NCBI GenBank assembly: GCA_019118985.1
Contig: DWXX01000076.1
Span: 1-25,757, forward strand
DNA length: 25,757 nt
Source of the DNA: Candidatus Faecalibacterium faecipullorum
GTDB taxonomy: Bacteria > Bacillota > Clostridia > Oscillospirales > Ruminococcaceae
Direction: 5' to 3'
Shown here: piece by piece, positions 16,035 to 22,794 of the stretch
Layout: each line of letters begins with the position of its first letter
Position numbering within the stretch: position 1 is the stretch's first letter
The notes under the pieces: model-generated
Database searches by the model: none
What the model saw: the letters and a program-made list of their open reading frames with translations, nothing else
What the model was told of the DNA's origin: nothing
Made by a program: the position numbers and the translations under genes

Positions 16035-16114
16035 TAGCTTTTCCGCCAAAATTTTACACAGCCTTCACCGAAAGGATGGCGTGGGGGGCAGTTGCGGCGC
16101 AGAGTGCGTCGGCA

Positions 16115-16137
16115 GGGGTCTTTGGCCCCCTTTTTTT
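16115..16137 (+). terminator. Orphan intrinsic terminator in the xpt/patatin divergent region
   Basis: GGGGTC (16115-16120), TTT, GGCCCC (16124-16129), then after one C seven T (16131-16137). It points in the plus direction but no plus-strand gene lies upstream of it in this 313-nt intergenic region. Confidence 0.6.
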
Positions 16138-16147
16138 CCGCATCCCC

Positions 16148-16176
16148 TTGTACTTTTGGCCGGTTTTGATTATACT
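16148..16176 (+). promoter_or_regulatory. Promoter of the patatin-like gene
   Basis: TTGTAC (16148-16153), 17-nt spacer, TATACT (16171-16176), predicting a start near 16183. Confidence 0.8.
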
Positions 16177-16259
16177 TGTGGTCAGACGGCCCCCGGGCAG
16201 GTCCGGGCGGCTGGGGAAAGTATGGCCGGCGCAGCCGGCGCAGAGGGGAGTGCGGTATC

Positions 16260-17117
16260 ATGAAAACGGGTCTGGTTCTGGAAGGCGGCGCCATGCGGGG
16301 GATGTTCACCGCGGGGGTCACCGATGTGCTGATGGAACACGGCGTCACATTCGACGGCGCGGTGGGGGTGTCGGCGGGGGCGGTGTTCGGCTGCAACTAC
16401 AAGTCGCGGCAGCCGGGGCGGGCCATCCGCTATAACCTGGCCTACTGCAACGACAAGCGGTACGCCAGCCTGGCTAACCTGGTGCGGACGGGCGATCTGT
16501 ACGCAGAGCAGTTCTGCTACCACGACATCCCCGAAAAGCTCGACCTGTTCGACACCGACGCCTTTGCGGCAAACCCCATGGAGTTCTACGTGGTCTGCAC
16601 CGAGGTGCGCACCGGCACCCCCGTCTACCACAAGTGCCGCACCGGCGGCGCAGAGGACCTCAAGTGGATGCAGGCGTCGGCCTCGATGCCCCTGGCGTCC
16701 CGGACGGTGCGGATCGGGCCCCACCGGCTTTTGGACGGCGGCATCGCCGACTCCATCCCGGTGCGGTTCTTTGAATCCATCGGCTACCAGCGCAACGTCA
16801 TCATCCTCACCCAGCCCAAGGGGTACGAGAAGCACAAGAACAAACTGCTGCCCGTCCTGCGGGCGCGGTACGCCCGCTACCCCGCCTTTGTGGCGGCCCT
16901 GGCCGACCGGCACGAGCGGTACAACGAGACCATCGCCTACATCGCCATGCTGGAGGAAGCCGGCGCGGCCTGCGTCGTCCGCCCGCCCATCCCCCTCGAG
17001 ATCGGCGCGATGGAGCGGGACCCCCGCCAGCTGCAGCGGGTCTACGACACCGGCCGCGCGGTGGCCGAAAAGCAGCTGGACCAGATCGAAGCCTTCCTCG
17101 CCAAGGCCAAAGCGTGA
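16260..17117 (+). CDS. Patatin-like phospholipase/acylhydrolase
   Basis: The 285-aa protein has all patatin marks: the oxyanion-hole glycine stretch LEGGAMRG (7-14), the nucleophile elbow GVSAG with Ser38 (36-40), and the catalytic Asp159 in LLDGGIADSIP. These Ser-Asp dyad enzymes release fatty acids from phospholipids or other esters. No signal peptide is seen, so it acts in the cytoplasm or at the inner membrane face. GAGGGGAG precedes the ATG at 16260; the frame is open further up to 16176, but that lies in the promoter. A terminator-like hairpin follows 14 nt after the stop. The true substrate cannot be told. Confidence 0.92.
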   Translation: MKTGLVLEGGAMRGMFTAGVTDVLMEHGVTFDGAVGVSAGAVFGCNYKSRQPGRAIRYNLAYCNDKRYASLANLVRTGDLYAEQFCYHDIPEKLDLFDTDAFAANPMEFYVVCTEVRTGTPVYHKCRTGGAEDLKWMQASASMPLASRTVRIGPHRLLDGGIADSIPVRFFESIGYQRNVIILTQPKGYEKHKNKLLPVLRARYARYPAFVAALADRHERYNETIAYIAMLEEAGAACVVRPPIPLEIGAMERDPRQLQRVYDTGRAVAEKQLDQIEAFLAKAKA

Positions 17118-17130
17118 TACAAAGCATAAC

Positions 17131-17165
17131 AAAAAGGGGCCCGCAGCGCGCGCTGCAGGCCCCTT
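17131..17165. terminator. Terminator between the patatin-like gene and the decarboxylase genes
   Basis: GGGGCC plus GCAGCG pairs with CGCTGC plus GGCCCC (17136-17163, one C/A mismatch). The five A at 17131-17135 give a T-run on the minus strand, and T3 follows on the plus strand, so it mainly serves the minus-strand pair. Confidence 0.85.
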
Positions 17166-17176
17166 TGCTGTTTTGG

Positions 17177-17305
17177 TTACTGCTTGCCGGTCAGCTTGCC
17201 CAGCAGCATGACCACCAGGATGATGACCGAAATGACAAGGAAGATGCCCACCATACCGATCAGCATGATCGGCAGGGTCTGGGCCAGGGATGCGATGTTC
17301 ACCAT
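17177..17305 (-). CDS. Short OadG/gamma-like subunit of a Na+-translocating decarboxylase (42 aa)
   Basis: The 42-residue product is almost entirely one membrane helix: MVNIASLAQTLPIMLIGMVG, then a run of Ile/Val/Leu, ending in LLGKLTGKQ. It lies 21 nt downstream of the beta-subunit gene on the same strand. Gamma/delta subunits of oxaloacetate and related decarboxylases have such an N-terminal helix, with FLVISVIILVVMLLGKL-like sequence, but are usually about 80 aa or more with a soluble tail, which is absent here. GAGGG precedes the ATG. Assignment rests on position and helix pattern. Confidence 0.75.
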   Translation of the reverse strand: MVNIASLAQTLPIMLIGMVGIFLVISVIILVVMLLGKLTGKQ

Positions 17306-17326
17306 ACTCTAAGCCCTCGCTTTCTG

Positions 17327-18460
17327 TTAGGCGCCCATCAGGGTCAGCAGCAGGCCGCCGGCGATGACCGAGGCGATCTGGCCCGAGACGTTGACGCTGA
17401 TCGAGTACATCAAAAGGAAGTTCTGGTTGTCCTCCGCCAGGCCCAGCTGGTTGACCACGCGCCCGCTCATGGGGAAGGCCGAGATGCCGGCCGCGCCGAT
17501 CATGGGGTTCAGCTTCTTGTCAGCGGGCAGGAAGAGGTTGAGCAGCTTTGCGAACAGAACGCCGCCGGCGGTGTCAAAGACGAAGGCGAACAGGCCCAGC
17601 GCCAGGATCAGCAGGGTGTCCAGCCGGACGAACTTGTCGGCGGTCATCTGGCTGGCCACCGTCATGCCCAGCAGGATGGTGATGAGGTTGGCCAGGGCGT
17701 TCTGGGCCGTCTCGCTCAGAGAGTTCAGCACCCCGCACTCACGCAGCAGGTTGCCGAACATCAGGAAGCCGACCAGCGCCACGCTGGCGGGGGCCACAAG
17801 CCCGGCCACGATGGTGACCACGACGGGGAAGAGGATGCGGGTCGTGCGGGTGACGCTGCCCTTCTGGTAGGACATGCGGATGCGCCGCTCCTTCTTGGTG
17901 GTGATGGCCTTGATGACCGGGGGCTGCACGATGGGCACCAGCGCCATGTAGCTGTAGGCCGCCACCATGATGGCGCCCAGGTACTGCGAGCCCAGGGTGT
18001 TGGCCACAAAGATGGCGGTGGGGCCGTCGGCCGCGCCGATGATGCCGATGGACACCGCGTCGTTCAGCGGGAAGAAGATGCCCGCCAGGCACACGGTGAA
18101 GAAGATGCCGAACTGCGCCGCCGCGCCGAACAGCATCAGCCAGGGCTTCTCCAGCAGGGGGCCGAAGTCGATCATGGCGCCGATGCCGATGAACAGCAGC
18201 AGCGGGAACAGCTCGTTGGACATACCCGCCTCAAACAGGACGCTGAGGGGGCCCTCGGTGTCGCCCTGGGTGATGGCGCCCGACAGGGGCAGGTTGACAA
18301 GGATCGCGCCGAAGCCCATCGGCAAAAGCAGGCTGGGCTCCATCTTTTTGACGATGGCCAGGTAGATCAGCAGGCCGCCTACGATCCACATGACCAACAT
18401 CTGCCAGGTCATGTTCCCGAAGTTCGAGAACAGCGCAGCAAATTGTTCGAGAAAATTCAT
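17327..18460 (-). CDS. Sodium-ion-translocating decarboxylase beta subunit (OadB/GcdB/MmdB family)
   Basis: The 377-aa, polytopic membrane protein carries the family signature IGAADGPTAIF with Asp145, and the later GISAFPMSGRVV. In these complexes the beta subunit decarboxylates the carboxy-biotin and couples this to export of Na+, powering the cell from oxaloacetate, methylmalonyl-CoA or glutaconyl-CoA. No carboxyltransferase alpha or biotin carrier gene is in the window, so the substrate is unknown. The start is ATG 18460 or an upstream TTG at 18469; GGAGG is 13 nt from the ATG and 4 nt from the TTG, so the start is ambiguous. A good promoter lies 63-91 nt upstream. Confidence 0.93.
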   Translation of the reverse strand: MNFLEQFAALFSNFGNMTWQMLVMWIVGGLLIYLAIVKKMEPSLLLPMGFGAILVNLPLSGAITQGDTEGPLSVLFEAGMSNELFPLLLFIGIGAMIDFGPLLEKPWLMLFGAAAQFGIFFTVCLAGIFFPLNDAVSIGIIGAADGPTAIFVANTLGSQYLGAIMVAAYSYMALVPIVQPPVIKAITTKKERRIRMSYQKGSVTRTTRILFPVVVTIVAGLVAPASVALVGFLMFGNLLRECGVLNSLSETAQNALANLITILLGMTVASQMTADKFVRLDTLLILALGLFAFVFDTAGGVLFAKLLNLFLPADKKLNPMIGAAGISAFPMSGRVVNQLGLAEDNQNFLLMYSISVNVSGQIASVIAGGLLLTLMGA

Positions 18461-18522
18461 GGGTTGCAATATACCTCCTTCACGGTTTTGACCGGACCCG
18501 CGGCGGGGCCGCCGCTGCCATT

Positions 18523-18551
18523 ATTATAAAGTACAGCCCCCAAAAACACAA
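18523..18551 (-). promoter_or_regulatory. Promoter of the decarboxylase beta-gamma unit
   Basis: On the minus strand TTGTGT (18551-18546), 17 nt, TATAAT (18528-18523). Confidence 0.75.
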
Positions 18552-18681
18552 GGGGCAAAATACCCATTGACAAAACCCGCCCCGGATGATACAATAAGCA
18601 GGCAGTCCGGCCCGGCGCCGGCTGCCCGCAAAGCCCGCCAGGCCCCGCTGAAAAAATGTCAAAAAAGCTCTGAAAAGCCTC

Positions 18682-18710
18682 TTGACAAACCGCGCTGCCT
18701 GTGGTAATAT
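18682..18710 (+). promoter_or_regulatory. Promoter of the tRNA-Tyr gene
   Basis: TTGACA (18682-18687), 17 nt, TAATAT (18705-18710). Between this and the divergent decarboxylase promoter no gene is seen. Confidence 0.8.
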
Positions 18711-18764
18711 AAATAAGTCGTCCGGCGCAGTACGGACGGCGGCCAAGCGGTCAAAACCAAATAG

Positions 18765-18849
18765 GGGCGTGTTCCCGAGTGGCCAATGGGGACAGACTGT
18801 AAATCTGCTGCTTAATGCTTCGGTGGTTCGAATCCACCCGCGCCCACCA
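18765..18849 (+). tRNA. tRNA-Tyr (anticodon GTA)
   Basis: The acceptor GGGCGTG pairs with CGCGCCC, then A and an encoded CCA end at 18849. The T arm is GGTGG-TTCGAAT-CCACC. The anticodon loop CTGTAAA holds GTA at 18799-18801. A long variable arm makes it a class II tRNA, as bacterial tRNA-Tyr should be. It stands alone, with its own promoter and terminator, at the border of the accessory region. Confidence 0.96.
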
Positions 18850-18855
18850 AATCAG

Positions 18856-18899
18856 AAAAATCCGAACCTTTTTCCTGTAGGAGAGGGGTTCGGGTTTTT
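18856..18899 (+). terminator. Terminator of tRNA-Tyr
   Basis: CCGAACC (18862-18868) pairs with GGTTCGG (18887-18893), followed by GTTTTT. Confidence 0.85.
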
Positions 18900-18983
18900 C
18901 GTTTTCCTGGGCGAATTGAATCCAGGCATCTCTCTAAAAGCGCAGTGAGCTTGATTTGTTTCATTTCGGTTTGAAAAAGATGT

Positions 18984-19343
18984 TTATGTATGGCGGGGCA
19001 TTTCCATTGAGGAATGCCTCGCCTTTTGGGTAACTATACTTGACGAATTTGCAAGATAAGCTGTACTATCTTTTTGGTTAAAAATAAAAAGGGCGCGCCC
19101 CGAAGGACGCGCCCGGTCTGAAAAAAGTTGTCGGCTATGCAGGGCAGGGCGTTCCCCGGCGGGAACGTCCTGCTTTTCTTTTGCCGAATGGCCGCTCTGC
19201 TCCGCCTGCCAGGCGGCAAAAGCGAGCTGGCCTTCCTCGCTGTTGTAATATTCCAAAATCGCCGGATAAAAGCACCGGGCCAGACGCTCGATAGCTTCAT
19301 CCGGGTAGCAAGACCGATTCACAACTTTTTTCTTTTTGTTCAA
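18984..19343 (-). CDS. Small accessory-region protein, uncertain 3' end
   Basis: With GGAGG 5 nt before a TTG at 19343, the frame encodes LNKKKKVVNRSCYPDEAIERLARCFYPAILEYY and onward, a basic start then a helical, acidic stretch up to about residue 60 that looks like a genuine small protein of mobile elements. I cannot name it. The frame then runs across an intrinsic terminator (19114-19081) and ends only at 18984, so the mRNA should end before the stop. A TAG at 19137-19135 in another frame lies just before the terminator, which suggests an indel has shifted the original end. Treat residues after about 60 as doubtful. Confidence 0.45.
   Translation of the reverse strand: MNKKKKVVNRSCYPDEAIERLARCFYPAILEYYNSEEGQLAFAAWQAEQSGHSAKEKQDVPAGERPALHSRQLFSDRARPSGRALFIFNQKDSTAYLANSSSIVTQKARHSSMEMPRHT
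18992..19027 (+). terminator. Terminator-like hairpin downstream of tRNA-Tyr
   Basis: GGCGGGGCATTTCC (18992-19005) pairs, with one mismatch or bulge, with GGAATGCCTCGCC (19011-19023), then TTTT. It may back up the tRNA terminator or be a border relic. Confidence 0.55.
19081..19114 (-). terminator. Intrinsic terminator inside the 3' part of the small ORF
   Basis: On the minus strand GGGCGCG (19114-19108) pairs with CGCGCCC (19097-19091), then T5AT4. Strong stem with a TTCG-type loop. Confidence 0.88.
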
Positions 19344-19419
19344 GTCCACCTCCTGTTCCGGTCCACACGCCTGGTGTATGGGGTGAGATCATCTGCAAAG
19401 CCCCAAGTGTGGAAAGGAA

Positions 19420-19453
19420 GGAGCCGGCCTCTCTTTGCGGTAAGGCCGGCTCC
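19420..19453. repeat. 11-bp perfect inverted repeat (terminator-like)
   Basis: GGAGCCGGCCT (19420-19430) and AGGCCGGCTCC (19443-19453) with a 12-nt loop. CCAGTTTT follows on the plus strand; on the minus strand CTTCCTTTCC follows. It may stop transcripts from the ParB cassette. Confidence 0.7.
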
Positions 19454-19501
19454 CCAGTTTTCTGCGCGGGAATTCAGAAATACGCGCCCCACGCGCCCTG
19501 T

Positions 19502-19549
19502 CCGCCCGCATCCGCCCCAAGACGCCGTTTAGGGCGGATGGCAGGGCGG
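19502..19549. repeat. Inverted repeat with two arms
   Basis: CATCCGCCC (19509-19517) with GGGCGGATG (19532-19540), and outside them CCGCCC (19502-19507) with GGGCGG (19544-19549). Confidence 0.65.
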
Positions 19550-19663
19550 CAAAGCGGGCGGACTAACGCGCGAAAACAAATGATATTGCGTTGTAATTTT
19601 GCAAACATCACCCGAGAGGGCGGATGGGGCGGGAAATTTTCACTCTCCGCACAGTTTCCATCG

Positions 19664-19705
19664 AGGGCGCAATCGGGGCGGACGTACCCGCCCGGGTCGC
19701 GCCCT
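19664..19705. repeat. Nested GC-rich inverted repeat
   Basis: Outer AGGGCGC (19664-19670) with GCGCCCT (19699-19705); inner GGGCGG (19676-19681) with CCGCCC (19688-19693) around the 6-nt loop ACGTAC. It lies 22 nt past the stop of the ParB-like gene. Confidence 0.65.
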
Positions 19706-19727
19706 TCTGGGTCAGAATCCGAAAACC

Positions 19728-20678
19728 TTATGAAGGCTGTTCGCTTTTGTCCCTTAGAGTCAGATCAAAGCCCAACGAGGCCAGATAAGCCAGGTGTTTT
19801 TCCAAAATCGACTGGACAACCTCCCTCTGTTCCGGCGAGGTGAGCAGCGCGGGCATTTGCTCGAAAAGATTCTCCCAGCTTTCCCGCATAGCGGCCGCGG
19901 CATCGGCCAGTTGGCTGTATACGAGGCTCGGTTCTTCCAAAACCGATTTGCTCTCATCCGAGCGCGGCGTCTCTAGCGGGAGCTCTGATGCCTCTTTCTC
20001 GGACGGGGGTAATTTCTGCCTGACAGCAGGCTTTGCCTTGGGCTGAGGGTTTTTAATCTGTTCCAGAATGGCGTTGTACTCTTTCGGCTTGGCCTTGGCC
20101 AGCTGCTCAAAGAGCACAGACGGAGCTTTCAAATGACCGGAAAGAACCTGCCGCCGAATCCCGGGGCACAAATCTTCTGCGAGGTCCACGCCTTTGGCGA
20201 ACAGTGCTGCCCGGCGCACAGAGCTGGCGCTGACATTGTTTTCCCGTGCGATGCGCTCACAGGTTTTTTCAGCCATCTGCTGGTGTTCACTTTGAGCACC
20301 AGCAGATGGGGCTGGGAGCGTGTGCTGGTTCCCGTGAAATCCATCTCCCTGTTTTTCGGCGTCGTATTGCTTCCCTACCAGAAACTTTTTCTGCTCGGGC
20401 GTCAAATTCCGGCGTCCGAGCTGATTTTTGCAGATCCACGCAAGGACTTCCTCCCGCGTTTCCAGGTTTAGGTCGCGAACGCTGTATGGGATTCCAGGAT
20501 GGCTTTGCAGAATTTCATAGCGGTTGTGTCCGTCCACAATCGTATCATTCCAGACAAGAATCGGGGACAACAACTCGCCTTCCGCTAAAATATTTTCTTC
20601 CAGTTGGGCGCGCTCATCCTCGGTGAGAGGCGGAATCTGCGCCTTAAATTCGGGGTCAATGTGCAATGTCTGTGTCAT
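19728..20678 (-). CDS. ParB N-terminal-domain (ParB/Srx fold) DNA-binding protein of a mobile element
   Basis: The 316-aa protein has a ParB-like N-domain: ILAEGELLSPILVWNDTIVDGHNRYEI (30-56), where DGHNR (49-53) stands in for the nucleotide-binding GERR-type box, then EVLAWICKNQLGRRNLTPEQ. A helix-turn-helix follows (about 138-162, IARENNVSASSVRRAALF). The C-terminal half (about 200-316) is charged and helical and could oligomerise. Such proteins bind centromere-like sites or regulate element genes; the exact role is unknown. AAGGAGGG precedes the ATG at 20678 and lies within the end of the relaxase gene; the genes overlap by 23 nt. No ParA is visible. Confidence 0.85.
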   Translation of the reverse strand: MTQTLHIDPEFKAQIPPLTEDERAQLEENILAEGELLSPILVWNDTIVDGHNRYEILQSHPGIPYSVRDLNLETREEVLAWICKNQLGRRNLTPEQKKFLVGKQYDAEKQGDGFHGNQHTLPAPSAGAQSEHQQMAEKTCERIARENNVSASSVRRAALFAKGVDLAEDLCPGIRRQVLSGHLKAPSVLFEQLAKAKPKEYNAILEQIKNPQPKAKPAVRQKLPPSEKEASELPLETPRSDESKSVLEEPSLVYSQLADAAAAMRESWENLFEQMPALLTSPEQREVVQSILEKHLAYLASLGFDLTLRDKSEQPS

Positions 20679-22236
20679 GCAACCCTCCTTCCCGTATCTC
20701 GCGGCGTTCCTCCTGGCGGAAGAAAGCCTCCAGGTTCTGTTGCACGGCGCTCAGGTCCAGCCACACCTTTTTTGCCTCGCGGTACTGCTGGTAGAACTGG
20801 GCCTTTTCCGAAACAAGCTGCTGGCGTTCGGTTTCCAGCTGTTTCAGGCTGGGCAGCTTGGTGATTTTTTGAGCCTTAAAATAGGCGGCTGCCACCTGAT
20901 AGGCCGTCAGCTCGGCGCGGTGCTGTTCCCGGAATTGTTCGAGGCTCCTAGCGGTCTTGGCCTGACCAGCAAGTTTACGGTTTTCAACGTAAGCCGACAC
21001 ATGGCGGGCCAATTCCCAGTTGGACGCAATGCGGCCTTCCAGGTCTTTCACCACCTTGAGGGCCTCGTCCGACTTGCCCGCCCATTCGGCTACACGAGCT
21101 TTCAGCTCGGTTTCGCTGCTTAACCCGTGCTCAGACAAAAGCGCCATTGACTTTGCCATCTGTTTGAGGTTGAAAATCTTGGCCCAGCGCTCATAACCTC
21201 CGCCCTTGCCCGCAGCCAGCTTGGCCTGAATGTCAATCAGGCGGCTGACACGGTCGGGGTTTGGGTCGGAGCGGCGGAGGCTGGCAGTTTTCTTTTTCTC
21301 GGCGTTCTCGGAGAGGACAGCCAGGACTTTCTCTTTGGAAAAATCGTCGCCCATCTTGCGGGAGGTGATGGGTTTGGTCCGGTTCGCGGTGCGGTAACTG
21401 AACCGGCCGCGGCTCTCAGTAACCGTGACGCCATACTCATGCAAAAGCTGGTCTATAAATTCATCCAAACTCGTAGCCTTGGCCAGCACGGAACGAATCT
21501 GCCTGCGCAGGGCCGCTTTCTCGGTTTCGTACTTGGTTTGCCGGACAGGCTGGCCGGATGCCGCTGCCTTCTGGTTGGCGTGGTCGAGGCGGCGCTGGCC
21601 GCGCCGCTGCGCCCAGTATTCCCGTTCGGTGATCCGCTCGCCAGTACCGTTCAGCAGGTCGATTTGGTAGAGGCCAGCGTTTTGGTAGAGCTCCATGGTT
21701 TCGGCCCGGAGATGCCGCAGCATGGCCGCCGTGCAGCGATGTTTGCAGCCTTCCTGCCAGTCGCAGGGTTTCTCCATATAAGGCTGGCGCTCGATTGCGC
21801 GGGTCCGCAAACTGCTGATGACGATGTGGACGTGGATATTGCCAGCTCCGTTGTGGCCGTCCGGGTGGGCGCAGATGATGGCGGGGTGCCCTGGAAAGTT
21901 TTCCTTGCAGGATGCAAGGCCCAGGGCCTGGGCTTTTTCCAGGGTCAATCCGTTGTCCACAGCGTCCCGTGGGTCGAAGCTGATGATATATTGGTGGGTC
22001 TTCACATCTTCGGGGTGGCAGTTCTTTCCGTACTTCCGGTTTGCCATCAGGCAGGCCATAGCGAAGGTCTGGCCGCCACATTCCAACGTATCCAGCAGAT
22101 AACTTTCCCGCAGCTTGGGCTGGCCGCTCTCGTCGAGAACCGGCAGGCCGGTGTACTCGTTGTGCTGAAAGGTCAGGTACCGCTCAGGCGCGGACAGGTC
22201 AGAGTTCTTCGAGCTTGTATGTTTGATGGTTGCCAT
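20656..22236 (-). CDS. Relaxase (MobA/VirD2-like, MOBP-type)
   Basis: This 526-aa conjugative/mobilization nuclease nicks DNA at oriT and stays bound to the 5' end. The three-histidine motif is clear: HPDGHNGAGNIHVHIVISS with His124, His128, His135 and His137. THQYIISFDPRD (80-91) is the preceding strand. The catalytic Tyr is probably Tyr20 or Tyr27, which I cannot separate. The C-terminal half is long, charged and helical with no primase seen. The ATG at 22236 lies inside the end of the mobC gene (38-nt overlap) without a strong ribosome site, so it is probably coupled to it. A GTG at 22245 is an alternative start. Confidence 0.92.
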   Translation of the reverse strand: MATIKHTSSKNSDLSAPERYLTFQHNEYTGLPVLDESGQPKLRESYLLDTLECGGQTFAMACLMANRKYGKNCHPEDVKTHQYIISFDPRDAVDNGLTLEKAQALGLASCKENFPGHPAIICAHPDGHNGAGNIHVHIVISSLRTRAIERQPYMEKPCDWQEGCKHRCTAAMLRHLRAETMELYQNAGLYQIDLLNGTGERITEREYWAQRRGQRRLDHANQKAAASGQPVRQTKYETEKAALRRQIRSVLAKATSLDEFIDQLLHEYGVTVTESRGRFSYRTANRTKPITSRKMGDDFSKEKVLAVLSENAEKKKTASLRRSDPNPDRVSRLIDIQAKLAAGKGGGYERWAKIFNLKQMAKSMALLSEHGLSSETELKARVAEWAGKSDEALKVVKDLEGRIASNWELARHVSAYVENRKLAGQAKTARSLEQFREQHRAELTAYQVAAAYFKAQKITKLPSLKQLETERQQLVSEKAQFYQQYREAKKVWLDLSAVQQNLEAFFRQEERREIREGGLHDTDIAH

Positions 22237-22639
22237 ACAGTTCACCGATCACTTTCTCGGCGTTAAGCCGGAAGGTCGTGAGGGCTGACAGTTCTGTCAA
22301 GAGCTGCGCCCGAAGCTGCTCTGTGTCCCTGCCGCCGCTGTTGAAGTGGCGGGCAAGCTGGTTCAGGTTGCCGCCGATCTTGCCGCATTGGCCCAGCAGG
22401 TCGGAGAGAATGCTCAGCGCATCTTCTCCGCCGCCGGCAACGACAATGGTCTGCTTGACCGGTTTGCCCTGCAACGCCCGGCGTATGAGGGTTGACATAC
22501 TGACATGAAGCTGTTTGCAGCAGAGTTCGAGTTGAAGTTTCTCTTTTTCGGTTACGCGGAATTTGATGATGTGGGTGCGGTTGTTGGGATTGTTGTTGGT
22601 GTTTCCGGCATTAAAAGATGCAGTCTTGTTCTCGGTTAT
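22199..22639 (-). CDS. MobC-like relaxosome protein (apparent ATA start)
   Basis: The recognisable product (THIIKFRVTEKEKLQLELCC, SMSTLIRRALQGKPV, then LSDLLGQCGKIGGNLNQLARHFNSGG) has a ribbon-helix-helix N-domain and the MobC signature GxNLNQLAR. It assists the relaxase at oriT. A strong AAGGAGG lies just upstream, but no ATG, GTG or TTG follows in frame; the codon 4 nt after it is ATA (22639). The next in-frame candidate is a TTG at 22750, which has no ribosome site and would put two perfect hairpins in the coding part. I therefore take 22639 as the probable start, with the start codon in doubt. The family call is firm. Confidence 0.75.
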   Translation of the reverse strand: MTENKTASFNAGNTNNNPNNRTHIIKFRVTEKEKLQLELCCKQLHVSMSTLIRRALQGKPVKQTIVVAGGGEDALSILSDLLGQCGKIGGNLNQLARHFNSGGRDTEQLRAQLLTELSALTTFRLNAEKVIGELYGNHQTYKLEEL

Positions 22640-22659
22640 CTGGCCTCCTTCCTGATTGG

Positions 22660-22694
22660 GCAGCTTCGCGGGAAGCTGCGAGACGGAACGTCTC
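22660..22694. repeat. Two adjoining perfect hairpins before mobC
   Basis: GCAGCTTC (22660-22667) with GAAGCTGC (22672-22679), directly followed by GAGACG (22680-22685) with CGTCTC (22689-22694). They stand between the palindrome and mobC and fit an oriT/leader region. Confidence 0.7.
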
Positions 22695-22729
22695 GAACTC
22701 GCGCAGACAGCGCGAAAAAAGCAGGGTTT

Positions 22730-22745
22730 GGGGAAGGCACTCCCC
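22730..22745. repeat. Short inverted repeat GGGGA/TCCCC
   Basis: GGGGA (22730-22734) and TCCCC (22741-22745) with a 6-nt loop; oriT-type inverted repeats are commonly this size near the nic site. Location of any nic site is not known. Confidence 0.45.
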
Positions 22746-22769
22746 AACAAGTACGACCGGAGCGTGAGT

Positions 22770-22794
22770 CACAATTTCAAATTTTGAAATTGTG
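22770..22794. repeat. 25-nt perfect palindrome (candidate oriT or operator)
   Basis: CACAATTTCAAA (22770-22781), one central T, TTTGAAATTGTG (22783-22794). The arms are exact. Its AT-rich sequence and place 130 nt upstream of mobC fit an oriT recognition repeat or an operator of the mob genes. Confidence 0.7.

Larger units (their letters stand above)
19350..19727. other. Gene-free, repeat-rich interval between the small ORF and the ParB-like gene
   Basis: No ORF with a ribosome site is seen. The interval holds three inverted-repeat structures (listed separately) and short GGGCGGATGG repeats (19532-19541, 19619-19627 region). It is far more GC-rich in short blocks than its AT-rich islands such as 19575-19612. 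Confidence 0.6.

Noticed and set aside
16176..16259. Upstream extension of the patatin-like protein by 28 residues
   Set aside because: That stretch begins in the promoter -10 region; the ATG at 16260 has the good ribosome site and the family's normal start MKTGLVLEGG.
19494..19710. CRISPR array
   Set aside because: The repeats are inverted and irregular in spacing; there are no direct repeats with unique spacers and no cas gene.
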